In this document: in pieces, positions 26,101-37,162 of the stretch
Numbering within the stretch: position 1 is the first letter of the stretch
Layout: the number at the start of each line of letters is the position of its first letter
Source: Saccharina japonica
Lineage: Eukaryota > Sar > Phaeophyceae > Laminariales > Laminariaceae
Assembly: GCA_008828725.1 (NCBI GenBank)
Contig: MEHQ01004388.1
Location: 84,720-148,719 of the forward strand
Direction: 5' to 3'
DNA length: 64,000 bases
Position numbers and translations under genes: made by a program
Notes under the pieces: generated by a model
The model's database searches: none
The model's input: the letters and a program-made list of their open reading frames with translations, nothing else
Told to the model about the DNA's origin: nothing

Positions 26101-28859
26101 TTCTTGTGTTCCAATGTTTTTCGTTACTGGTTCCACGAATTTGGGGACAAACTACTTAGAATTAGTGTGGGATACTTTTTTCCAGTTCTGATTGGGTTAA
26201 GCCATGAGATTATTCATCGGGTATGTATGTTTGTATTAACAACACTTCTTGTTTCCGCTCCCATATATATATACCAGGTATATATTTTTGTGACTTATTA
26301 CTATTAGTTTAGAGCTCCCCCCCAGAGAAAACATGGCGCACCTCGAAATAGCTTAGCATGCGTTTCCCGACTCGTTCGCACCAGTAGGGACGTACGTACG
26401 ACCCAAAGCTAATCCGCCGTTTTTATTTCTTCGATTTGTTGTTTTGTCAAACTTAAACTTCCGCCCCATACGACTACAGCTGTGCACGACATGAGTACCC
26501 CCCCCCCCTCGGTCTATGGCCATACGACTACAGCCGTGCACGACATGAGGACACTACCCCCTATAAATATACAATATATGTATAGGCTGGGTTGGCGTCG
26601 GTTGGCGACGACGCTGTAAAACACGTCTCCCGCTGCGTGACCTAGACAACCAGGGTAACGTTTTTTTTTTCTTTTTTTCTGGCGGTCACCAAGGCTGGCG
26701 GTCTTCTTAGATCATTTGTGCGGGGTCGAGAAACCTCAACTCCGCACAAGGGGAATTATCCTATCACGTAATGTGTGTATGGCGAGGCGCCCACGAGGCA
26801 GATACATAGCAATACCCATTGCTGTCTCTGGAAGTGGCCACACCAGAAATTAAATCAATTCATTGGAGGCTGTCGTCCATATGCAAGTCCGCTTCACAGG
26901 CGGTTCTTAGCAGGATGCAGCTCACCCTCCATGCGCCTGGCCCAATACCTCACGGCGCTTCGCGCTTGGTGTAAGCAACGTCTACCTGGTTGGTGAAAAC
27001 CCAACGTGCTCCGTCCCGACATTGTAGGGATGCAAGGGTCTATGGCCATGCGACTACTGTACGGCCATGNTGGCCCGGTGGTTTTTCTCTCGCTAGATTT
27101 TGTCCATCAGAAAGACCCTGTTCCATGAGCTGACGCACAACGACATCAGCGAGCACGACGACAGCTTCTACCAGCTCATGCGACAGGTACCTCTATAGTG
27201 CCCGTTTGAGTAGTGCCGGCCACCCTGTATAGTGCCGGTCGAGTAGTGCCGGCTGCCCTGTATAGTGCGGGTTGAGTAGTGCCGGCTGCCCTGTACAGTG
27301 CGGCTTGAGTAGTGCCGGCTGCCCTGTACAGTGCGGATTGAGTAGTGCCAGCTGCCCTCTATAGTGCCCGTTAGAGTATCGCCGGCTGCCCTGTATAATG
27401 CTGATTGAGTAGTGCCGGCTGCCCTGTACAGTGCGGGTTGAGTGGTGCCGGCTTCTCTATAAGTGCCCGTTTGAGCAGTGCCGGCTGCCCTGTACAGTGC
27501 GGGTTGAGTAGTGCCGGCTGCCCTGTATAGCGCTGGTCGAGTAGTGGTGGTGGTGGCGGTGGTGGTCGTCGTCGTCGTCGTGGAGGTGGAGGTGGTGGTG
27601 GTGGTGGTGGTTGTGCCGGCCCAGCGTATTCTCGGTGCGGACGGTTCGGGTAGGTTGGCTGGCGTTAGCGGGAGCGCTTGCGGGAGCGTTAGCGGGAGCG
27701 TTGGCGGGAGCGTTAGCGGGAGCGTTGGCGGGAGCGTTGGCGGAAGCGTTAGCGTAGGGTTTTTGTCTTGGCGTTGACCCTAGCCTTGGCCTTGTAGCTT
27801 TAACCCTAGCTTCAGCCTTAGCATTAGCGTTATAGCACTAGCAATAGCGGCAGCATTCAGTAACCACTCCAACCACGAGCATAAAATCCCAAATCACACA
27901 AACACACACAAACACACACTTTTTACCCCCCCCCCCTCGATCGCTATCTTAGGAGGTAGATGGTGGCCACAGGCGGCGAAACAGGAAGGGGATAAGATTA
28001 GCAAAAAGTTTCTTTGTAATATATGGAACTAACGTATTGAGCGCCCCAAGTGTTGGAGGTGTCTCTATTAGGAGTAGGAACGGTGCTCCGTCTCGAAAGG
28101 GATGCGTGGTCAATGGTCAAATGACTAAGGCAAGCAACAAATGAGTACGCCCCCCCCCTCCCCCCCCCCCGCTCCGTCTCGAAAGCGATGCGTGGTCAAT
28201 GATCAAATGACTAAGGCAAGCAACAAAGGAGTACGCCCCCCCCCCTCCCACCGCCGCCCTCCACCAGGTGGAAAAAGAGGCAGCGGAGCTGGACTGGAGG
28301 CAGCAGTCGGGCCGTACGGTCGCGGGTAGGCCACCGGGCCCCCGCGCCGAACCCGCGGGTCTCCCAGGAAACGGAGGCGGTTACATTCTTGTAAAAGAGG
28401 CGTTCGAGGGGGGATCGGGGAGGCTTGGAGGGGACAGCGACGTGCTCACGAATGTGAGTCATTTTTTGTCTCCCCCTTTACGTATGTTGGACTCTCTCTC
28501 TCTATGTACCGCCTACGCAAGCGACAGCTTACGCCCACTTTTTTCTTTTTATTTTTTTTTTTTTTATTTTTTTTTTTTTTTTTTTTTTTTTTTGTTTTTT
28601 TTCTTTTTCCTTACGGCCTTCCGCCTAGGCCCCGCCCCCCCCCCGCCCCGCCCCTCCCCCCTCACCCCACCCTGATATCGCCACACGGTGCGTTGGAAAC
28701 CCTCCCTTGGATGCTTCAGATGTTTTCGGCGACTGAGATGGCGGGGCTGGCGGCTGTGCAGCGGTTAACCCCGGAGGAGCAGGAGATAGAGGACTGCTGC
28801 GGGCACACCAAGGGCAACGAGGAGGCAGCTTCCGCCGCCGCCGCCGCCGCTGCCGCCGC

Positions 28860-28912
<53 letters not shown>

Positions 28913-29236
28913 GTTTCCCGTCGGTGACGGCTAGCGATGGCAGCGGCAACGAGAGGGGTGCTGCTGCTGCTGCTGGGGCGACGCCGGAAGGACCAGTGGG
29001 TGGTCTAGAAGAAATGGAAGAAGAACAAGAACAAGAACGAAAACAAAAACAAGGACCAGAACAAGAACCAGAACAAGGACCAGAACAAGAACAAGAACGA
29101 GAAGGTCGGCGAGCGCGAGGAGGAGGAGGAGGAGGAGGAGGAAGGGGAGGGGTAGAAGGGGCATCGGCTGGTGCCGTCGGCTTGTCGGCAGCGTCGACCG
29201 TGTCCGACATGGAAGTCGACATCGTCCACGATCACC

Positions 29237-29283
<47 letters not shown>

Positions 29284-30086
29284 AACCCGGCCACGGACCA
29301 CCCGTCGGAAGCTCGGGCGCCATCCTCACGACCGACACCAACACCAACACCGATGCCAACACAAGCGCCACCAACACCATCACCACCACCACCGACCCCC
29401 CCAACATCAACACCGACAAAAGTAGCACGAACACCACCGACACCAACACCACCAACTGCACCTCAGCCATCATCATCATCATCACCACCACCAGTACCAA
29501 CACCACCAACACCACCAACTGCACCTCAGCCATCATCATCATCATCATCATCATCGTCATGGTCGTCATCGCCAGCACCAGCATCAGCAGCATCTGCTGC
29601 TGCTTCTGCTGGTGTCGACACCCTTGTCGCCATGGGGTTTCCTAGAGAAGCTGCCGCGCAGGCGTTGATCGAGACCAGGGGCTCCATCCCCGACGCCGCC
29701 TACCGGCTGCTCACCCCGGGGCCATCGAACGATGATTCAGCGATGGCGGTAGTAGCAGCGGGTGACGGGCCAACACGCGATCAGGAGTCCGGCCGCGGGG
29801 GCGGGGGCGAGGGCGGGGGCGGGGGTGGGGGGCGGGGTGGGGGCGGTGGTGGGGATGAGGTGTTGCGGCTGTCGCGCGACGTGCGGGTGCAAGAGGCGGT
29901 GGATAGGATCGCCCTGTACGACGACCGGACCAGGGCTGTTCAGGTACAGTATCTTAACGTTTTTTTGTATTTTGTATTTTTGAGCGTTTTTTCTTTCGTT
30001 TTAGTCGATTTTTTTGTGTTGTTCGAGCACCGAGCGACGTCAGCCTGCGAAGTTGTTCCACCTACTCGGACGTGCCCTCCCTCTAG

Positions 30087-30128
<42 letters not shown>

Positions 30129-30859
30129 CTCCCTGTGCTCCTGGTAGGGCCGTTCCTAACGAAACTCCCTTGCGCTCCTTTTCCCTCTGATTATCCTGGC
30201 CTCGCAGTGCTTGGAAGTTCTGGCGGGCTTGCTCCGCAACATCATGGAAAACCCAGAGGAGACCAAGTTCAGGCGGGTACGCCGCTCCAACGGGAAGTTT
30301 AAGGTGCGAATAGGAGAGAAACGGAGGGGAGAGAAGGTGGGAGGGAGGGGGGAAGGGAGGGAGGGAGGGAGATGGAGGGAGAAAGAGAGAGAAAGCACAG
30401 CAGTAGGCAAGCTTTCGATGGCGTGCAGAAATAAAATATTAATACTCGAAACATATGAAAGAACGTACTGAGCACCCAAATGTTGGTGTCTTCATTAGGA
30501 GTAGTAGGAACGGTGCTCCGCCTCGACAGGGATGCGTAGTCACTATTATAGTCAAATGACTAAGGCAAGCATCAAAGGAGTGCCCCCCTCCCCCCCCCCG
30601 CCCCTACCTCCCCTTACCCCCTCCTTCAACCCGCCTCCTCCCCCCCCCCTCCTCCCCTTTCCTCTCCCATTGTAACCACGTTCGGCAGGCATCGGTGGGG
30701 TCGGTACCGGGAGGGGTGGACCTTCTCCTTGCCGCCGGCTTCGAGGAGAGCGGCGCCGACCAGTTGCAGCTGGACAGGCGAGACCCGGGCCTGATCTGGC
30801 TGGCGAGAGGCACTGTGGAGGCCTGGCAAGAACGCCTTGCCCAAGAAATCACTTTGTGA
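14099..30859 (+). CDS. UBL-WLM-UBA-PUB zinc metalloprotease (Wss1-like), complete
   Basis: Nine exons, 14099-14227, 16523-16881, 18186-18339, 23268-23366, 27097-27186, 28268-28453, 28720-29943, 30208-30303 and 30689-30859, join in frame to about 835 residues; all splice sites are GT-AG. Residues 1 to about 60 form a ubiquitin-like domain (MELRVSFRGKALVLQGVGG... DLTAVPIDNQKL). The WLM domain spans about 165-310, with RFERIETLPDLP, GLNQNHGEKILLRLRTDDLK and the zinc motif HELTHNDISEH; H257, H261 and H267 are the expected ligands and E258 the catalytic base. Then come poly-alanine, Glu/Gln-rich and Pro/Thr-rich low-complexity stretches, a UBA domain (about 638-672, VDTLVAMGFPREAAAQALIE) and a PUB domain (about 718-810, with LLRNIMENPEETKFRRVRR). 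WLM proteases cut SUMO- or ubiquitin-linked DNA-protein crosslinks, and PUB domains bind p97/CDC48. A nuclear role with CDC48 is inferred. Confidence 0.92.
15597..15800 (+). repeat. Minisatellite, unit about 43 bp
   Basis: About five copies of GGTTGATCTGATTGGCTTAG plus GGTCAGGGTTGG in WLM intron 1. The TTAGGG-like pieces are part of the unit and do not form a telomere array. Confidence 0.75.
16946..17235 (+). repeat. Family A repeat, 3'-truncated copy
   Basis: Head and middle landmarks are present after a G-run; the copy breaks off after the conserved CTGCCTC segment. It begins about 65 bases behind the donor of WLM exon 2 (16881). Shorter head-only fragments of the same family, each beside a G- or C-run, lie at 4629-4725, 6671-6750, 11447-11480, 31621-31770, 40469-40557, 41190-41312 (reversed), 43961-44038 and 44992-45075 (reversed). 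Confidence 0.75.
18669..18765. repeat. TTAA-bounded hairpin element (piggyBac-like MITE)
   Basis: The 97 bp start TTAACCCTTTTAGGACTG and end with the near-perfect inverse, with TTAA at each end. The arms (GTCCCGTTTTGGGGACAAA) meet around CTCTAATTCTAAGTAA. TTAA target sites followed by CCCT-type ends are typical of piggyBac elements. Further copies: 35952-36049, 63359-63455 and 63581-63677. There is no transposase, so they would be non-autonomous. Confidence 0.75.
19330..20095. repeat. Large palindrome-built element (TACTCGGAGTA type)
   Basis: The left end reads ACATTGCACAGATGCTCC, the right end is its inverse followed by ATTGAT. The inside is mostly TACTCGGAGTA and TACTCCGAGTA palindromes separated by TTTCGGG or TTGGGCCTTCAGTACTGCT. 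An internal second start, CACAGATGCTCCCATTACC, suggests a two-part build. Another copy is at 46889-47670 and a diverged one at 51858-52690. All three are in introns. Confidence 0.8.
23050..23107 (+). repeat. CT microsatellite
   Basis: An almost pure (CT)n run, followed by CT-rich sequence to 23205. It ends about 60 bases before the acceptor of WLM exon 4 at 23267. Confidence 0.9.
23592..23800. repeat. Fold-back element with long inverted arms
   Basis: The arms CTTTTCATTGGTCAACACAC and GTGTTGACCAATGAAAAGCG face each other around a short loop that holds GGTCCTAATCTTCGGTGCTG. The outer parts pair as GAGTATAAAATAGATTCAAT with TTGAATTTTG...GTTAAAACGGGC. A second copy of the same design is at 62412-62630, and there too GGACCAAATATTG MITE sequence lies beside it. 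Confidence 0.7.
25402..26035 (+). repeat. Tandem array, unit about 32 bp
   Basis: About 20 direct copies of a unit containing TTTGGCTGAAACGATATAG followed by TTAATGTACCTTTT. Some units have GTAGGTAATG in place of GTTAATG, and four consecutive ones have GGATGAAACG. There are no unique spacers. It lies in the WLM intron before exon 5. Confidence 0.9.
26555..27069 (-). repeat. Family A dispersed repeat, full copy, reversed
   Basis: Same landmarks in reverse order, starting with CTATAAATATACAATATATG and ending at the head motif beside the single N at 27070. The copy stops only 27 bases before WLM exon 5, the exon with the HELTH motif. Two short head fragments (26459-26550) precede it. Confidence 0.85.
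27190..27545 (+). repeat. Minisatellite, unit about 33 bp, directly after WLM exon 5
   Basis: About 10 copies of GTGCGGGTTGAGTAGTGCCG plus GCTGCCCTGTACA. The array starts within about 15 bases of the exon 5 donor at 27187. A GGT/GTC repeat (27545-27620) and a 12-bp array GCGTTAGCGGGA (27660-27755) follow. Confidence 0.85.
28828..28911 (+). repeat. Coding GCN repeat (poly-alanine) in WLM exon 7
   Basis: A run of GCC/GCT/GCG codons, ending in pure GCT, encodes about 27 alanines from residue about 376. A second poly-alanine run (GCT) lies at 29239-29280. Between them are Glu-Gln-Lys repeats (29011-29105), and after them ACC/CCA/TCA repeats encoding Pro-Thr-Ser tracts (29330-29590). Frame is preserved through all of them. 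The UBA and PUB domains follow intact, so these are tolerated linker expansions, not breaks. Confidence 0.85.
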
Positions 30860-30894
30860 CGGGACGGGGGATGGGGGATAGGGGACGGGGGGAC

Positions 30895-31215
30895 AGATCA
30901 TGATCCAGATCAGCTACAGATAGATCGTGCTCCAGATCGTCTACAGATAGATCATGATCCACTGCTGTAGATCATCTACAGATAGATGAATGAACCATGA
31001 TCTAGATCATCTGCCGATAGATCATGATCTAGATCATCTACAGATAGATCATGATCTAGATCATCTACAGATAGATCATGATCCAGATCTACGAATAGAC
31101 CATGATCTAGATCATCTGCAGAGATATAATGGTCTATTATAGATCATCTACAGAGAGATCATGATTTATATCATCTACAGATAAGATCATGATCTAGATC
31201 ATCTACTAGTAGTTC
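30895..31215. repeat. GATCATCTACAGATAGATCAT array
   Basis: A palindrome-rich array of GATCATCTACAGATA and ATGATCTA starts 36 bp after the WLM stop codon. It is followed (31215-31440) by single-copy-like sequence with GTGCAGGATC, CAACATGAGCTA and TCTGTATGATC. The same array and flanks recur at 17410-17700 and 45610-45870. Confidence 0.75.
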
Positions 31216-32814
31216 CTGGCCTGCCGTTGTGAGAGACATGTGCAGGATCTTGTGCATAAGAAAGGCAGATCCAACCGAGGAAACATACGAGCGCTAGATA
31301 GAGAGATGTTACGGATGATATACGGGTTCCCCTCCCGCTCGGCAACATGAGCTATAAAGAAGACAAGATCGGGAGTTGTAGGTCTTCCTTGGACGATCTA
31401 GATCATCGTGATGAGGGAACGATCTGTATGATCTGTACGAGGGGTGCACGCTTCGAGGGTGGTGGAATGGATGGGTGGGTGGTGGTTATATAGGGGGGGG
31501 GGGGGGGCTACTCATTAGTTGCTTGCCTTAGTAATTTGACCATTTGATCACGCATCCCTTTTGAGACGGAGCACTGTTCCTTCTCCTATTGTAGAGACAC
31601 ATACGACATCTGGTGGGGGGGGTTACTCATATCGTGCACGGTCGTAGTCGTATGCCGATAGACCCTCGCATCCCTACAATGCCGGGACGGAGCACCTTGG
31701 GTTTCCACCAACCAGGCAGACATTGATTGCTTGCACCAAACACGAAGCGCCGTGAGGTATTGGGCGAGGGGGGGGCTAGTGTTGGTAATGGCGGGGACAA
31801 CGTTTTTTGTTTTGTTGTAGCAGCCGGCATCCGCTACAGTGGGCCCAACAGCGAGGCTATACATCATCACTATGTCCCGAAATATAAGTATCGTTTGTAT
31901 TGTATGTTACTATACAAGTGATCCTTATAATATGGGACAGGTTGACCAGCTTTGGGCCACTATTAAACAGCAGCAGCAGGCTTGCAGCAAGCAGTAGGTT
32001 ATAAGCAGTAAGCAGTAGGCTATACCGATACAGTAGGCTACTGCTCCCGCATATACTGGTAAACTGGAACCTCGAGCTATGGTACCTACAGGCAGGGATT
32101 TACTTTCCGTCGGTAATGTCAGTCATTTTTTTTAAGTTTGGTGGTGGTAATCCAGGAAACATTTCCCGTCGATAAAGTTTCGGCTTTTGATATTAATAGT
32201 TACGGGGTTTTGTTTTTTTGTTCCGTCGTTACGATCAGGCATTTTTTCGGTAGTTATGGGAGCTGTTTGTCGTCGGTAAAAACTCACATATTTTTATTTA
32301 TTGGTGGGAGATCTATTTTATGTTTTCTGTCGGTACAAGGTTCTAGGAAGAGCGGGGCTAAGACTAGGCATTTCATATTGATGTTGGGGGGGGGGGGTCC
32401 GTCGGTAATGTCGCATCTTTTTATAGTGGTGAGAGATCTATTGACTATTTTCCCGGCACCATAAATAAAGTCAGATAAATAAAGTCAGGAAGAGCGGGGC
32501 TGAGGCCAGACATTTCGGTGTAGTGATAGGGGATGTTTTCCGTCGTCGGTAGGGCGTATTTGATGGAGTGGTAGGAACTATTTTCCCTTTTCCGTCGGTA
32601 GCGGTACAACAACTCCAGGAAGAACAGGGGGGTATTTTTGGGATACCGGTATGATACCTGGTTAAATAGGAGTGACTGGTAAAAAAATGAACGCCCAGGG
32701 CACAATTACCCGTTCTTCTATATTATATTTGGGGGGGGAAATTGCCGTGGGTTGGAGCTTCTTTGGATCCGGGGTCAGACAGACAGACGGGCAGGTTTGG
32801 AGTTTCCGATACAG

Positions 32815-32950
32815 ATACCCCTAGGTAAACCTAGGGACTAGGTAAACTTAGGGACTAGGTAAATCTAGGGACTAGGTAAACCTACGCAGGGACTAGGTAA
32901 ACCTACGTAGGGACTAGGTAAACCTACGTAGGGACTAGGTAAACCTAGGG
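32815..32950 (+). repeat. Minisatellite, GGGACTAGGTAAACCTA
   Basis: Seven direct units of 17-21 bp; some carry an added CGTA. It lies in the interval between the convergent WLM and WDR18 genes. Confidence 0.85.
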
Positions 32951-33119
32951 AATACGTATTCCCATACCTGGTACTTGGAAATATACCGGTATAATTGGGC
33001 GTAGTAGTTGAAAGTGAATGCTCTGTGCCTTTTCGTGCTTTCTATAGCGCACCTTTTTCTTGTCTCGTCGCCTTTTTTTGTCTGCTGTCACACCTTAATA
33101 TTCCCACTCGACAGAGAGA

Positions 33120-33840
33120 GAAGAGGCGTTTTTTTTGCCGTTTTGGCGCGCGAGTTTTGATTTTGCTGCGCCATTTTCATTTTTATGATGAAAAGGCTAG
33201 TATACGAGGCGGTTTTTTTTCCGTTTTGGCGCGCGAGTTTTGATTTTGCTGCGCCATTTTCGTTTTTGTGATGAAAAGGCTAGTATACGAGAGGGTGTTT
33301 CGCAGCCATTTTGCTTTTTAATGGAAAGGCCCCCGACAATATATACCTGGTGTGGTATATATACGTCCACGTATATATGTAGAGAGGTTACTTTTGCCTT
33401 TTTTTTGTTTTGCAAAAGTTTTGTTGACGAAGGAAAAGAGAGATTCTTCTTTTTTGCGCATTTTTCGTTTTGATGAAAGGCCAATACATGAGGGGGTGTT
33501 TTTGCGCCATTTTTATGGATGGAAAGGCCGAAAGGATACGTGTGTACGTAAGAGAGGTTATTTTTTTGTTTGCCTTTTTTTTTGCGAAGATGTTTGTTGA
33601 TGAAGGAAAAACCAGGAATAATAATAACAGAGTTTTTTTTTGTTTTTTGTGCCATTTTCGTTTTGATGAAACAGGCCAATTGTACGAGAGGGTGTTTTGC
33701 AACCATTGTTATTGATGGAAAGCCCCCCGATTATATATATATCATATATACGTACGAGAGAGTTTAACGTTTGCCTTTTTTTGTTTGCAACCTTTTTTGT
33801 TGGTGAAGGAAAAGCCAGGAAGGAAGGAAGGAAGGAATAA
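33120..33840 (+). repeat. T-rich tandem repeat
   Basis: Units of about 85-150 bp share GCGCCATTTT, GTTTTGATGAAA, ATACGAGAGGGTGTTT and TTTGCCTTTTTTTG. The first two units (from 33127 and 33211) are nearly identical. The open frames across it follow the repeat and are not genes. Confidence 0.7.
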
Positions 33841-35062
33841 AGAGAGATTATTTTTGTCGTTTTTGCGTCATTCCTCTTGACACATGCTACGATAGAGGGG
33901 CACCATGTTTTTTTCTGACCTTCTCACTTAAGGAGCGTCATACCTCACCGAAAAAATGATTTTGGAGGAAAATAAAAGTGCTGCCGGATGATGAAATATT
34001 TTGACCTAAGTATACTCTGAAACAGTATTCGTCACAAAAAGGAAAGTCCGACGAAGTTGGGTTAAGGAGCCCGATCGTTCAGAAAACGATTCAGCCAAAA
34101 AGTGCTACCTCTACCGTCCGTAGCACGCGATTGTGGAAGGAAACGATCCTTCACTAAACGCCATCATATCCATGATTCATCACTTTCGGTTAGATTTGAT
34201 TGAAAGGCTCAAGTTGAAGTTCATGCCACCCTTGCATACGATTTGATTGGTCAAACGTCGATGAGGAATAGGTAAAGGCATTCATATCATTGGTGTTACG
34301 TAGCTTGTCAACTATTCAGGTACGTACGTATGCACATACCTGGTACGGTATATATATGATTGATAGGTGTACATATCATATGTGAATGGTGAGATTGAAA
34401 TAAGAGCTGCAAATTGTGAAAGGACAAATGAAATAATAGTAAGGCTTGATAGCTCCTACTTCGTATATTATATTTATACGCCGCAAAACTCCCCGCCAGC
34501 GAGTGGAATTTTCTGACCCATCGTGGACTGGCGAACAAAATAAATACAAAACGATTTTAAAAGCCGCGAAAAATAGCAGTCGGTTAACTAAGACCTGGTA
34601 GGTTACTATTTTTCACCAGTTTTGCCCCCACCATTTATAGCCGAAGAAGAGAGGAAATCTCGAACGAATCTCGGGAATATACAAAAGTACCAGAGCTACA
34701 GAGCTACTGTTACAGTAGTAAATACCAGGGCGTAAAATAGCTGGTGAAATATTGCGCTGCCGCACCTTTTTCTCGCAAATCCTGTCTCTTTTCGTTTTCC
34801 TCTGCGTATTTTTTTTTTGGAGTGTTGAGTCAACAACAGTGCTCGGAGCTGTATCGTACATACGTATCATATCATAGCACGGGTCGTTTCTCAAAGTCGT
34901 TCGTTTTTGTTTTTGGGGTTTTTTTTTTTTGTTCTTCATCCCTATTTATTCTAGGTTTTGTGCTAGAACAAAAATTTAATTTTAATAAACCTAGAAAATG
35001 GTTTTTAGCCCTATTTATTATCTTCACCCCTACTTTTCTCTCTCCGAGTTTTTTATATTATT

Positions 35063-35386
35063 AACCCCTTGAGAACTGGTTCCCCCGTTTTGGGGGACAA
35101 ATTACTTGGAATTAGCGTGGAATACTTTTTTCGGTTCTGAATTTATTAACACAAAATCGTCGGAATTTGTTTCTTGTGGTGCAATATTCTTCATTTTTTA
35201 CGTTAACCCCTTAAGAACTGGTCCCACGTATTTGGGGGACAAACTACTTGGAATTATTGGAGGAATACGTTTTGCAATTCTGAAAGGGTTTTAACTTAAC
35301 CCATTCAGAACTGAAAAAAATGTCCCACACTAATTTCAAGTATTATGTCCCCCAAATTCACGGGACCATTTCTTAAGGGGTTAAGC
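35063..35386. repeat. Cluster of diverged TTAA elements
   Basis: Three variants with TTAACCCCTTRAGAACTGGT-like ends and AATTTGGGGGACAAACTACTTGG arms lie side by side in both directions. Similar units are at 18762-18845, 26128-26205 and 36046-36134, and a degenerate one starts at 10775. Neighbouring units often share one TTAA. Confidence 0.6.
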
Positions 35387-37162
35387 CCATGGGATTGATT
35401 GTCCATCGTGTACTCGTATGCAATTCGATGCGAGTCGACGAGGGAAGGAAAAGCTGAAGCCTTGTCGCGATAAAAACGCAAGGCAAGGACCGTAGTGGGG
35501 GAGGAGGGAGAGGAGCCTACTTTGTGACCCCGGATCTGAGTTACGACTAGGGAGGAGAGAGAAAGGAAGGGCGAAGATAATAAATGGGATGGACAAAAAA
35601 AAAACAACGTATATAGCACTTTTAGTTTCTTCCGTCAAAATCAGTTTTTGGGGTGGGGCTTCGAGCTTCTCAAGTAAACCATCCTAAAAAAAATGGCCTG
35701 TATGCAGGTGCACCTCTACTTACCGTAGCATGCGTCAGTAGGCCTCTCCGAAGCCACCACTTTCCCTGTGTGCTTGTGTGCCCCCCCCTCTCCCCTATAT
35801 ATCCTCCCCTCCCCCCCCATGTTAAAAAAAAAAAAAAAAAAATGGGCTCAGAAGTTTGTCACAGGGCGGTTATATGCGGTACATATATAGCCGGTATGTG
35901 GTTTATTTAGACTTTTTGGCTGATTTTTTTTTTCCTGAATGACGGGCATTCTTAACCCTTTTAGGACTGGAGTCCCGTTTTGGGGACAAACCACTCTAAT
36001 TCTAAGTAAAATTGTCCCCAAAACGGGACTCCAGTCCTGTAAGGGTTAACCCATACATAGCTGAAAAAAAAATCCTACACTAATTCCAAGTTGTTTGTCC
36101 CCAAATTCGTGGGACCAGTTCTTAAGGGGTTAACCCCAGAATTCGTCGGAATATTATCACTGTGTCAACATTTTTCACTTTATACTTGATTTGAGGCTAT
36201 GGCGTTTTTCATCGGGTTATGTCGTAGCAAAAAATTATTTTTCCTCCAAAACAAATCCTTTTTTGGGAGAGATATACTCGTACGTAGAGCTCCTCAAGTG
36301 ACCACCACCCCAAGAAAAAAACGTGCTGCTGCTGCTGTATTTCTGTTCCATGTGCACCTCTCTCTACCCTAGGTAGTAAAGTAGCATGCGTCGTCTCTCT
36401 ATCTTTATAGCCGTGTCCTAAAATATAACGACACCGTTTGTAGTAGATATCACGAAATACCTAGCCCAGCAACCGCTCGCCATCTACAAAAGCAGCACCT
36501 GTCTGTTCGCGTGTTCCACCAGTCTGCCAGCACTGTTCCGCGTTGTACCCACTTGGTATTTCAACTTACACGATCAACCAAACAGTGCCTCGTTGCTGTT
36601 CTTTCAGCCACGAATACGAACCAAACGCCTAATTCTCTCAAGAACAACAAACAAACATAGTATTCTTGGATCGGTTCCCGATCTCTAATAATATTCTCCT
36701 TTGTAGTACGATAGGAATGTTGCAATTCGGGGACAAGAGTGGTGGAACAAAAATACTTGACACACATGCACGCGCGCGCTCGTGTCGCGATCGCGATCAG
36801 ACCACGAACTCAATAATACCGGTACCGGTACCGGTACTGGTACCGGGCGGGGGCGCTTCGGTTGGTAACTTCGGCGCTTCTTTTTTTTTAATACCCGGGA
36901 TGTATTATATATATTTCGACGGAATCCTTCATTTTTAAAATATATACACCCCGACAACTTCGATCAAGTGTCGAGGTATATATATACACACCCCAAACAT
37001 TAAAAAAAAACGGGCACCGGTATGGCTTTTACCCTACCGAACATACCCTTGGTGCACTGCATGCGCACATGGCTATCGCTATCGCTATCATCATCATCAT
37101 TGTCATATGGACATTGCCATCATCACGGTCATGAAAAAAAAAAAAAAAAAAACGCGTGCTCC

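Larger units (their letters stand above)
30860..37162. other. Intergenic interval between the convergent WLM and WDR18 genes
   Basis: No gene recognised. Contents in order: GATCATCTACAGATA array, family B and A fragments, mixed sequence with TCCGTCGGTA words (32100-32600), a minisatellite, T-rich tandem units, the repeat shared with 1378-1700, AT-rich sequence, and the TTAA-element cluster to 36134. From 36400 to 37162 I see no repeat family, only short CGGTAC and CATCAT repeats. Confidence 0.6.
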
